A program made the translations under genes and the position numbers. DNA of 14,616 bases from Defluviitaleaceae bacterium (GTDB taxonomy: Bacteria > Bacillota > Clostridia > Lachnospirales > UBA5962), in the NCBI GenBank assembly GCA_009780765.1, contig WQZK01000024.1, positions 1 to 14,616 on the forward strand. The letters run 5' to 3'. Below, piece after piece: positions 8,625 through 14,616 of the stretch. How positions within the stretch are numbered: the first letter of the stretch is position 1; every line of letters starts with the position of its first letter. The notes under the pieces were generated by a model, which was not told where the DNA came from, searched no databases, and saw only the letters and a program-made list of their open reading frames with translations.

Positions 8625-9806
8625 ATGGCTATCCATGACTCGGGTTTTTTTATACGAAATGCTAGACGTAAAATGAACATAACTCAAGAACAGCTTTCAA
8701 GGGGCTTATGCGAACCGTCGACTTTATCACGCATAGAGCGTGGGCTTATTTCTCCGTCAAATTATTTGCTACGTGCACTTCTAGGGCGTTTAGGCTATCA
8801 TTCTGATAATTACATGAGCATTTTTTGCGATAAAGATGAATACGAAATTTTGCAGAGTATGGACCTGTTGTCAAATGCCTTTTTAAGTGGCAATTTAGTT
8901 ACCGCACAAAATATTATATTAGAACTCGAACGTAGAGAAGAATTTAAAGAAAAACTTTATTTTCAATATTTATTAATCGCTAAAGCAAATCTTCGTATAC
9001 AGACACAAAAACCTCATACTTTTAATGAGTCTAGCATCAATGAATATATTGATGAAGTAAAGAAAGCCATATCTATTACTATACCTAATTTCTCAGAAAG
9101 TCAAATCAGTAGCCTTATGCTAAGTCGCAATGAGATTCAAGCCATTAATTTAATAGCATATGCTTATTACGTTTATAAGGATTATGAAAAATCTGCCCAA
9201 ATTATTGAAGCTGTTAAATCAAGTGTTGAAAAATTTTTTATGAATAAGTTTGAAAAGGCTCAAATTTATCCATTAATTTTATCAAATCTTGCATATATGT
9301 TATATATTTTGAAACGATATGATGAGGCACTTAAATTGTGTGAAGATTGCTTAAATTATTGTGTTGAGAGAACGGAAATATCTCCCTTACCAAATATTTT
9401 AGAAATTTATGGATATTGCCTCAATAAGGCTGGGAAAGTACTTGAGTCAGAAAAGATACTTAAACGAGCATATTACCTAGCTGATGTGCTTAAGCAAGAA
9501 GAAAAAGTACACAATATTCACGAATTTTACAAAAGTGCATTTAATAAAAATATAGATGAACAACAAAGCGAGCAACATACCGTACAACAAGATGAGCAAC
9601 ATAACAACCATGTTAATATTTTGGTACAAGCTTTAGGAAACGAAACACTTTCAACAAAAGAGCTTATGCTTAAAATTGGCATAACTCGTCGTCAAACATT
9701 TAGAGATAGTTATCTAATTCCTGCTATTTCTATGGGTTTTATTGAGATGACAATTCCTAACAACCCAAATGATAAAAGGCAACGATATCGCTTAACTTCT
9801 AACTGA
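8625..9806 (+). CDS. XRE-family HTH regulator with TPR-like middle and C-terminal Fic-type winged helix
   Basis: The product has 393 residues. Residues about 5-60 form an XRE/Cro-type helix-turn-helix (IRNARRKMNITQEQLSRG, then STLSRIERGLISPS). Residues about 75-310 are all-helical with TPR-like pairs, for example AYAYYVYKDYEKSAQIIE, NLAYMLYILKRYDEALKLCE and YGYCLNKAGKVLESEKILK. This matches the RRNPP layout (Rgg, PlcR, NprR), whose TPRs bind secreted signal peptides. A Gln/His/Glu-rich linker follows, then about 65 residues (9609-9803) with LSTKELMLKIGITRRQTFR and GFIEMTIPNNPNDKRQRYRL, the winged-helix tail typical of Fic-family and AlbA/RecG-like proteins. The protein thus seems to carry two DNA-binding domains, unusual for RRNPP members. 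It has its own promoter and terminator and is divergent from the giant subtilase, its most likely target. Peptide sensing is an inference; a general TPR-XRE regulator is the alternative. Confidence 0.88.
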   Translation: MAIHDSGFFIRNARRKMNITQEQLSRGLCEPSTLSRIERGLISPSNYLLRALLGRLGYHSDNYMSIFCDKDEYEILQSMDLLSNAFLSGNLVTAQNIILELERREEFKEKLYFQYLLIAKANLRIQTQKPHTFNESSINEYIDEVKKAISITIPNFSESQISSLMLSRNEIQAINLIAYAYYVYKDYEKSAQIIEAVKSSVEKFFMNKFEKAQIYPLILSNLAYMLYILKRYDEALKLCEDCLNYCVERTEISPLPNILEIYGYCLNKAGKVLESEKILKRAYYLADVLKQEEKVHNIHEFYKSAFNKNIDEQQSEQHTVQQDEQHNNHVNILVQALGNETLSTKELMLKIGITRRQTFRDSYLIPAISMGFIEMTIPNNPNDKRQRYRLTSN

Positions 9807-9811
9807 CTTTA

Positions 9812-9872
9812 TAAAGGGATTTTAAACATTTTTCAATAGATAATATTCAAAATCCCTTTATTTCATTTTTTT
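9812..9872 (+). terminator. Rho-independent terminator of the regulator gene
   Basis: A perfect 12-bp stem (TAAAGGGATTTT at 9812-9823 with AAAATCCCTTTA at 9849-9860) encloses a 25-nt loop and is followed by TTTCATTTTTTT. It starts 5 nt after the stop codon. The minus strand has no T tract after the stem, so it is not a good terminator for rbgA. Confidence 0.8.
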
Positions 9873-9979
9873 GTATTGCCAAAACCATGCTATGTTTACA
9901 GCAATACTCAAAGTAAATTCAAGTAGTATGAGCAATTTCTCAAACGTGTTTCTATTGCTTATAACATGTGCGTGTCATA

Positions 9980-10825
9980 TTATACATGCTCAAGCGTGAT
10001 TTTTCCGAGTTTTGCTGCTCTAAACTCGTCTATTAATATAATGCTTGCCCTGTCTAAATCAAGCTCATTGCCTTTCATCTTAAAACCTCTTGCTTCTGCA
10101 ATTTTTTCTAAGATTTTTTCTAGCGAATCTTCCTCAAAAACTTCAATTTTATAGCGGTTTTTGAGTGCTTCTGGATAGAGTGCTTGCAATTTTTCAATAA
10201 GCTTTAGGCTTAGTGAATACATGTCCATAATATCATCTTTTATAGCACCGCAAAAGGCAAGGTTTAAGCCAACGTCTTGATCTTCAAATTTTGGCCATAG
10301 AATTCCCGGCGTGTCTAAAAGTTCAAAATCTTTTCGGATTTTAACCCATTGGTTCGAGCGGGTAACTCCGGGTCTATCGCCTGTCTTTGTCATTGCTTTT
10401 CCAACATATTTATTAATAAGCGTAGATTTTCCAACGTTTGGTATACCACAAATCATGGCTCTAATAGGTACAAAAATTCTGCCTCTTGCCCTTAAACGTT
10501 CGATTTTTTCTTTCATAAGTTCACGGCAAACAGTTTCTATCTCACTAATGCCAACGCCTTTTATAGAATTTACAAAAATAACTTTAATGCCTTGGCTTTC
10601 AAAATGAGCTTTCCATTTCACATTATAACGTTCGTCAGAAAGGTCTGATTTATTTAAAATTACTACTCTAAGCTTGTTCTTTGTTAAGTTATCTATTTCA
10701 GGGTTTTGGCTGCTTATTGGAATTCTCGCATCTAAAAGCTCTATCACAATATCAACCAAAGATATAGATTCAAGCATCAAGCGTTTAGTTTTTGCCATAT
10801 GGCCTGGGTACCATTGTATATTCAT
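9980..10825 (-). CDS. rbgA: Ribosome biogenesis GTPase RbgA (YlqF)
   Basis: The product has 281 residues; Bacillus subtilis RbgA has 282. It is a circularly permuted GTPase of the YlqF/YawG group: G4 NKSD at residues 58-61 and a G5-like VNS at 85-87 precede the P-loop GIPNVGKST (127-135), G2 Thr155 in RPGVT and G3 DTPG (171-174). The N-terminal WYPGHMAK signature is present, and the C-terminal helical region for rRNA contact spans about 190-281. In Bacillus it acts late in 50S assembly, where its GTPase is stimulated by the maturing subunit (family knowledge). The start lies 4 nt after the lepB stop, and its AGGTGA site overlaps the last lepB codons, so translational coupling is likely. The gene is convergent with the regulator; no clear terminator follows it in the 106-bp gap. 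Confidence 0.96.
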   Translation of the reverse strand: MNIQWYPGHMAKTKRLMLESISLVDIVIELLDARIPISSQNPEIDNLTKNKLRVVILNKSDLSDERYNVKWKAHFESQGIKVIFVNSIKGVGISEIETVCRELMKEKIERLRARGRIFVPIRAMICGIPNVGKSTLINKYVGKAMTKTGDRPGVTRSNQWVKIRKDFELLDTPGILWPKFEDQDVGLNLAFCGAIKDDIMDMYSLSLKLIEKLQALYPEALKNRYKIEVFEEDSLEKILEKIAEARGFKMKGNELDLDRASIILIDEFRAAKLGKITLEHV

Positions 10826-10829
10826 TATA

Positions 10830-11378
10830 TCACCTAATTCTTCCCATTTCGTTAATAGGCCAGATTCTTGTTCGTATTCTGCCAGTTATTTGATCTCTAT
10901 GAATAAGCCCGATAGATATATTTCTGCTATCGCTGGAATTATTTCTATTATCACCTAAAACGAAATAATACTCATCTGGAATTATAAGTGGAAAATGATG
11001 ATTTCCAGAATCTCTAGTATCATAGTCAAACATTTCGCCGCCAGCAATTTCGCCATTTACAAAGAAACGCATGTTGTAAAAGTCGATAGTGTCGCCGGGG
11101 GTGGCAACAATTCTTTTAACGTAAGTCATTCCAGTATCTCCCGAAGGAGGGAAGGCAATAATATCACCAATTTGTGGTTCCGAAAAACGGTAGGCAAGTT
11201 GGTTTACAATAACTCTTTCGTTATGAGCGAGGGTAGGGTTCATAGAAGCCCCATCAACCGTTGCAACTTGAAACAAGAAAGTTGTACAAACAAAATATAA
11301 TAAAACAGCAACAGCTATTGCAATAACCCATTCGATTAGCCCTCTAAGCGTATCGTTTTTTATAGTTTTTTTTAGCAT
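10830..11378 (-). CDS. lepB: Type I signal peptidase
   Basis: The product has 182 residues, typical of short Gram-positive SipS-like enzymes. One N-terminal membrane segment (about 15-38, LIEWVIAIAVAVLLYFV) is followed by an extracytoplasmic S26 catalytic domain. Catalytic Ser45 lies in VDGASMNPTL and Lys88 in YVKRIVATPGD; the late conserved box is GDNRNNSSDSR (142-152). It cleaves signal peptides from Sec- and Tat-exported preproteins at the membrane, and may process the giant subtilase (inference). GGAGTG precedes the ATG. A terminator-like hairpin lies directly upstream, leaving no room for a promoter, so expression should depend on read-through from rplS. Confidence 0.96.
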   Translation of the reverse strand: MLKKTIKNDTLRGLIEWVIAIAVAVLLYFVCTTFLFQVATVDGASMNPTLAHNERVIVNQLAYRFSEPQIGDIIAFPPSGDTGMTYVKRIVATPGDTIDFYNMRFFVNGEIAGGEMFDYDTRDSGNHHFPLIIPDEYYFVLGDNRNNSSDSRNISIGLIHRDQITGRIRTRIWPINEMGRIR

Positions 11379-11393
11379 AAAATCACTCCATAT

Positions 11394-11443
11394 AAAAATT
11401 AAAACAAAGGGGATACATGCTTAAGACCAAGCACCGCATCCCC
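11394..11443 (-). terminator. Terminator-like hairpin between rplS and lepB
   Basis: On the minus strand GGGGAT (11443-11438) pairs with ATCCCC (11414-11409), and GTGCTT pairs with AAGCAT inside with one G-U pair, giving a two-part stem over 35 nt. TTTGTTTTAATTTTT follows. It looks like an intrinsic terminator of rplS mRNA; because lepB and rbgA lack another visible promoter, it is probably partial and lowers their level relative to L19. Confidence 0.75.
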
Positions 11444-11453
11444 AAAAAAATTA

Positions 11454-11816
11454 TTACTTCGCCTTTCTTGTAATAACTTCTTTAATTTTAGCTTTTTTGC
11501 CAACTCTATCTCTTAAATAGAATAGCTTAGCACGCCTAACAATACCGCGACGAACAACTTCAACATTTTCAACTCTTGGAGAGTGTAATGGCCAAGTTTT
11601 TTCAACGCCAACACCGTGAGAAATTCTTCTAACTGTGAAAGTTTCACGAGCACCGCCGTTTTGTCTTTTAGTAACAACACCTTCAAAAGTTTGAATTCTT
11701 TCACGCGTGCCCTCAACAATTTTAGCGTATACCTTAACAGTATCACCAATGTTGAACTTAGGAACGTCTTGCTTTAATTGTTCAGCCTCTAGCTGTTTGA
11801 TAATATTAGCATTCAT
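11454..11816 (-). CDS. rplS: Large-subunit ribosomal protein bL19
   Basis: The product has 120 residues; the usual length is about 115. Family features run from FNIGDTVKVYAKIVEG through RIQTFEGVVTKRQNGG, ETFTVRRISHGVGVEKTWPLHSP and RRAKLFYLRDRVGKKAKIKE. bL19 sits at the 30S-50S interface in the mature ribosome. The ATG at 11816 is chosen because AAGGAGG lies 7 nt upstream and the protein begins like the family; an upstream in-frame ATG at 11864 would add 16 residues spanning the Shine-Dalgarno and leader. It has its own promoter. The order rplS-lepB-rbgA is common in Clostridia, but trmD and rimM, which usually precede rplS, are absent here. Confidence 0.97.
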   Translation of the reverse strand: MNANIIKQLEAEQLKQDVPKFNIGDTVKVYAKIVEGTRERIQTFEGVVTKRQNGGARETFTVRRISHGVGVEKTWPLHSPRVENVEVVRRGIVRRAKLFYLRDRVGKKAKIKEVITRKAK

Positions 11817-11829
11817 GCTATTTCCTCCT

Positions 11830-11877
11830 TGTATCGAAGATGTTCTTGTGAAGATAAGATACACAGCGGACCATCCG
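11830..11877 (-). promoter_or_regulatory. Structured 5' leader of rplS, possible L19 autoregulatory leader
   Basis: The leader of about 68 nt holds two small hairpins: CGGA-TGG-TCCG (11877-11867), and TGTATC (11863-11858) paired with GATACA (11835-11830), whose 3' arm abuts the AAGGAGG site. Bacillota rplS mRNAs are known to carry L19 leader motifs; I could not test for that exact consensus, so identity with it is an inference. Confidence 0.4.
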
Positions 11878-11890
11878 TACTCAATTTACT

Positions 11891-11919
11891 ATTATAACTT
11901 AAATTTAGCTAAAGTGCAA
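11891..11919 (-). promoter_or_regulatory. Sigma-A-type promoter of rplS-lepB-rbgA
   Basis: On the minus strand TTGCAC (11919-11914), a 17-nt spacer and a consensus TATAAT (11896-11891) predict a start near 11884. It lies in the 129-nt gap after the ECF S component gene, after which no terminator is visible. Confidence 0.8.
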
Positions 11920-11945
11920 TACTTTTTATAAAATTTATGTATTTT

Positions 11946-12479
11946 CTATATATTTTCGCTTAAAAAGTTTAATTTGTTTAGCGTAAAAATTATGGCAGGT
12001 ATTAAAATTACTTGAATAATAATACCCGGAAGAGATGTAATAAAAGCTGATGCAAGCCAAATACTTAAGCTATACTCTCCAAGTTGGAAAATTAGGGCAT
12101 TTAAAACACCAAAAACAACTCGCCCAGTAATCATTGCAATAAAAAGTGCAATATAAATATTAACTATTTGAGATTTTGTTTTAACAAAATGAATTACCAA
12201 GCCAGAAATCATACCATATGTAGCAAGTTCTAAGGTCATTTGAATAAGCGACCCAGCAGGAGGCATTTGTGTTATTAGGTGCGAAGTTAAAGGCGTTAAA
12301 ATTCCAACAATAAGGCCGTACTTTGCACCACAAAGAAGTCCAGCTATTAAAACAGGTATATGCAGAGGAAGAAATATTCTGCCAGAACCCGGAGCGTAAA
12401 AGTGAAATACTTGCGATAAAATTACAGCAATCGAGATTAATAGAGCAGACGTTACCATTTTTCTAACATTTGTTTTCAT
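11946..12479 (-). CDS. ECF transporter S component, substrate unknown
   Basis: The 177-residue product is very hydrophobic, with about five or six membrane segments (near 8-26, 39-56, 58-72, 78-98, 107-133 and 143-170). RIFLPLHIPVLIAGLLCG, KYGLIVGILTPLTSHL and the loop QMPPAG followed by ELATYGMISGL match a PF12822-type S component group common in Clostridia. S components bind a vitamin or other micronutrient and dock on the shared EcfA-EcfA'-EcfT energizing module, which is not in this window. The substrate cannot be told from sequence; pantothenate-like assignments for related proteins are not secure here. AGGAGG precedes the ATG. It lies downstream of clpX on the same strand without a clear promoter, so it may be read from the clp transcript or from an unrecognised start. 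Confidence 0.85.
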   Translation of the reverse strand: MKTNVRKMVTSALLISIAVILSQVFHFYAPGSGRIFLPLHIPVLIAGLLCGAKYGLIVGILTPLTSHLITQMPPAGSLIQMTLELATYGMISGLVIHFVKTKSQIVNIYIALFIAMITGRVVFGVLNALIFQLGEYSLSIWLASAFITSLPGIIIQVILIPAIIFTLNKLNFLSENI

Positions 12480-12513
12480 AATTTCCCTCCTAAATAATCT
12501 TAATAATATAGTA

Positions 12514-12551
12514 GGGCGGAATGAAATCCGCCCTTAGGGAGAGTTGCTCCC
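12514..12551 (-). terminator. Tandem hairpins after clpX, possible weak terminator
   Basis: On the minus strand GGGAG-CAACT-CTCCC (12551-12537) is followed by a perfect 7-bp stem with a 6-nt loop, GGGCGGA-TTTCAT-TCCGCCC (12533-12514). The sequence after it is TACTATATTATT, AT-rich but without a true T run. It could be a weak terminator or an mRNA-stabilising 3' structure that separates clpX from the S component gene. Confidence 0.5.
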
Positions 12552-12555
12552 GAAA

Positions 12556-13797
12556 TTAACTAGCTACAAGCCCATCAATATTATAAATTATTTCAGGCTT
12601 TTCGCCTCTTTCAACAGTTTCTTTTTTAATTACAACTTTTTTAATAGTTTCATCAGAAGGAACGTAGTACATTATGTCCGTCATGAATCCTTCTAAGATA
12701 GATCTAAGCCCACGAGCACCAGTATGCCTCTCAATTGCAAGATTAGCAATGGCCTCTAGTGCCTCTTGCTCAAACTCAAGGTTAACACCATCTAGCATAA
12801 GCATGTACTTATACTGCTCTATAAGAGAATTTTTAGGCTTTGTTAAAATATCTGTAAGGGCAGAAACATCAAGAGCCTCCAAAGTTACAACAGCAGGCAA
12901 GCGCCCGATAAGCTCTGGAATGAAGCCAAACTTCTGTAAATCCTGCACAGAAACGCTTTTCAAAACATTATCATTAAGCTTTTGTTTTTTTGTTTTTTGC
13001 TCAGAACCAAAGCCGATAACTTTCTTATCAAGCCTTTGCTCAATAATTTTTTCAATACCATCAAATGCACCACCACAAATAAACAAGATATTTGTGGTAT
13101 CAAGCTGAATAAAGTCTTGATGTGGGTGTTTTCTTCCCCCTTGTGGAGGAACATTTGCAACAGTGCCCTCTAAAATCTTTAAAAGTGACTGCTGAACTCC
13201 TTCACCGCTAACATCTCTTGTTATTGATGGATTTTCTGATTTTCTGGTAATTTTATCTATCTCGTCGATATAAATTATACCATGTGATGCAGCGTCTACA
13301 TCAAAATCACAAGCTTGTAAGAGTTTTAGCAAGATATTTTCAACATCTTCACCAACATAACCAGCTTCGGTTAAGCTTGTTGCATCGGCAACAACAAAAG
13401 GCACATTAAGAATTTTGGCCATGGTTTGTGCAAGATATGTTTTACCAACGCCGGTAGGGCCTAAAAGTAAGATATTGCTTTTTTGTATCTCAATATCGCT
13501 ATTTTCAAGGCTTGTTATTCTTTTATAATGATTATAAACCGCAACAGCCAGTGCTTTTTTAGCATCGGCTTGCCCAATCACATACTCATCAAGGTTTAAT
13601 TTTATTTCTTCTGGTTTCTTTACACTAAAATCGCCAGAAAAAGAACGCGGCGAAATTTCAGCCTCAAGTATACCATTACAAAGCTCTACACATTCGTTGC
13701 AGATATAAGCTTCGGGGCCTGCTAAAAGCCTTATAACTTGCCCTTCAGGTTTTCCGCAAAACGAACAACGTAAATCTCTATCGTTATTAGAAGCCAT
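12556..13797 (-). CDS. clpX: ClpX, ATP-dependent unfoldase of ClpXP
   Basis: The product has 413 residues, normal for ClpX. The N-terminal zinc-binding domain has Cys11, Cys14, Cys33 and Cys36 (CSFCGKP, ICNEC). The AAA+ module shows Walker A GPTGVGKT (113-120), pore-1 GYVG (146-149), Walker B IIYIDEID (174-181), an RKH loop (222-224), the IGF ClpP-docking tripeptide (261-263) in KKVIGFGSE, and a sensor-2 region in HTGARGLRSILE. ClpX forms a cytoplasmic hexamer that unfolds tagged proteins and feeds them into ClpP. It starts 23 nt after the clpP stop with a GGAG site, so the two are likely co-transcribed. All expected motifs are present. Confidence 0.98.
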   Translation of the reverse strand: MASNNDRDLRCSFCGKPEGQVIRLLAGPEAYICNECVELCNGILEAEISPRSFSGDFSVKKPEEIKLNLDEYVIGQADAKKALAVAVYNHYKRITSLENSDIEIQKSNILLLGPTGVGKTYLAQTMAKILNVPFVVADATSLTEAGYVGEDVENILLKLLQACDFDVDAASHGIIYIDEIDKITRKSENPSITRDVSGEGVQQSLLKILEGTVANVPPQGGRKHPHQDFIQLDTTNILFICGGAFDGIEKIIEQRLDKKVIGFGSEQKTKKQKLNDNVLKSVSVQDLQKFGFIPELIGRLPAVVTLEALDVSALTDILTKPKNSLIEQYKYMLMLDGVNLEFEQEALEAIANLAIERHTGARGLRSILEGFMTDIMYYVPSDETIKKVVIKKETVERGEKPEIIYNIDGLVAS

Positions 13798-13820
13798 TTA
13801 TTTTCTCCTTCACTTTAATA

Positions 13821-14399
13821 CTACTTTGTTATCACAGAGTCAATCAAGCCATATTCTTTAGCAACTTCGGCAGGCATGTAATTATCTCTGTCGCTATCTC
13901 TTTCGATAACTTCAATAGGTTGCCCTGTTGCATCAGCCAAAATTTTGTTGAGCTTATTTCTTGTATACATAATATGGTCGGCTTGAATTTTTATATCACT
14001 TGCTTGACCACGAGCACCGCCAAGAGGCTGATGAATCATAACCTCCGAATTAGGGAGTGCAAAACGTTTGCCTTTTTTACCGCCAGAAAGAAGTATTGCA
14101 CCCATACTTGCCGCCATGCCAACACAAATTGTTGAAACATCTGCTTTGATGTGGTTCATAGTATCAAGTATGGCAAGGCCGGCAGTAACCGAACCGCCTG
14201 GGCTGTTTATATAAAAATGTATGTCTTTATCAGGGTCTTCCGCATCTAAAAACAATAGCTGTGCTACAATAAGGCTTGCTGTTACATCATTCACTTCGTC
14301 GCTTAAAAAGATTATTCTATCTTTTAAAAGCCTTGAATATATGTCATACGAACGCTCGCCGCGGCTAGTTTGCTCTATTACATATGGGACTAAAGCCAT
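13821..14399 (-). CDS. clpP: ClpP, proteolytic subunit of the Clp protease
   Basis: The product has 192 residues, like other bacterial ClpP. The S14 triad is Ser98 (GMAASMGA), His123 (MIHQPLGG) and Asp172 (DSDRDNYM), numbered as in Bacillus subtilis. The N-terminal MALVPYVIEQTSRGERSYDIY is the usual axial-loop region, and INSPGGSVTAGLAI forms the oxyanion and substrate strand. It assembles as a tetradecamer that degrades proteins delivered by ClpX or other Clp ATPases in the cytoplasm. The start lies 12 nt after the tig stop, and its AGGAGG overlaps that stop codon, so translation is probably coupled. Confidence 0.98.
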   Translation of the reverse strand: MALVPYVIEQTSRGERSYDIYSRLLKDRIIFLSDEVNDVTASLIVAQLLFLDAEDPDKDIHFYINSPGGSVTAGLAILDTMNHIKADVSTICVGMAASMGAILLSGGKKGKRFALPNSEVMIHQPLGGARGQASDIKIQADHIMYTRNKLNKILADATGQPIEVIERDSDRDNYMPAEVAKEYGLIDSVITK

Positions 14400-14411
14400 T
14401 TCATTTTCCTC

Positions 14412-14616
14412 CTATTTTTTTGCCTTTTTTGCTTTTTTGTCGCTTGCAGTATCAACAGCATGTTCTAAAACAAAATCTAAAGCCTTTTTAACATTTAAGT
14501 CTTTAATTATGCCTTCTTTGTCTTCATTTCTTAAAACATCTAAAAGCCTTTCCTTTTCCATTTGGTAGCTTTCTGCTATTCTTGTAATTTCTTCGTCTAT
14601 TTCAGTTTCAGAAATA
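14412..14616 (-). CDS. tig: Trigger factor, C-terminal end (5' part outside window)
   Basis: Only the last 67 residues are present, ending in the lysine-rich tail KKAKKAKK. ISETEIDEEITRIAESYQM, EKERLLDVLRNE and KALDFVLEHAV match the helical C-terminal chaperone domain. Trigger factor binds nascent chains at the ribosomal exit tunnel; its ribosome-binding and PPIase domains lie beyond the edge. The identification is supported by the tig-clpP-clpX order conserved in many bacteria. Confidence 0.9.
   Translation of the reverse strand, partial: ISETEIDEEITRIAESYQMEKERLLDVLRNEDKEGIIKDLNVKKALDFVLEHAVDTASDKKAKKAKK

Noticed and set aside
9873..9907. Perfect 7-bp inverted repeat GTATTGC...GCAATAC considered as a terminator of rbgA
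   Set aside because: The loop is 21 nt, and in the minus direction the sequence after the stem is A-rich, not T-rich.
11817..11864. Longer L19 start at 11864
   Set aside because: It would translate the rplS leader hairpin and Shine-Dalgarno and add 16 residues not typical of bL19.
1..14616. CRISPR arrays, tRNA or rRNA genes, insertion sequences, prophage genes
   Set aside because: I saw no regularly spaced repeats, cloverleaf-like genes, transposase or phage genes; the repeated modules in the left half are diverged protein domains, not DNA repeats.

Overview
The window is AT-rich, uses the standard code and carries Shine-Dalgarno-led genes of Bacillota type. Gene content (tig-clpP-clpX, rplS-lepB-rbgA, an ECF S component) and the style of the giant surface protein (Big_2-type Ig modules, a DUF6273-like module, lactocepin-like subtilase) point to an anaerobic member of class Clostridia, perhaps Lachnospirales. 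This placement is an inference from gene content and order; no rRNA gene or other phylogenetic marker search was possible.

Layout. Positions 1-8458 (minus) hold one uninterrupted reading frame of 2819 codons that runs off the left edge: a secreted S8 subtilisin-like protease with signal peptide, propeptide, PA insert, Fn3-like domain, a DUF6273-like module and a long array of Ig-like modules. It starts at TTG and has no stop in the window, so a search for ATG-to-stop frames misses it. The 8459-8624 spacer carries two divergent sigma-A-type promoters and a perfect 16-bp inverted repeat in the protease promoter. Position 8625-9806 (plus) is a transcription regulator with an N-terminal XRE helix-turn-helix, a TPR-like middle and a C-terminal Fic-type winged helix, ended by a terminator. 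From 9980 to the right edge all genes lie on the minus strand: rbgA, lepB and rplS (one transcription unit with an internal terminator-like hairpin and its own promoter), an ECF transporter S component, clpX, clpP and the 3' end of tig.

How the genes work together. The right half is housekeeping: trigger factor and ClpXP handle nascent-chain folding and regulated proteolysis; L19 and RbgA serve large-subunit assembly; LepB cleaves signal peptides and would be expected to process secreted proteins such as the giant protease. The left half is accessory. The most interesting unit is the divergent pair of giant subtilase and HTH-TPR-wHTH regulator, whose layout recalls peptide-sensing RRNPP regulators placed next to secreted proteases (for example NprR and neutral protease in Bacillus). 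The regulatory link is an inference from layout, promoters and the inverted repeat.
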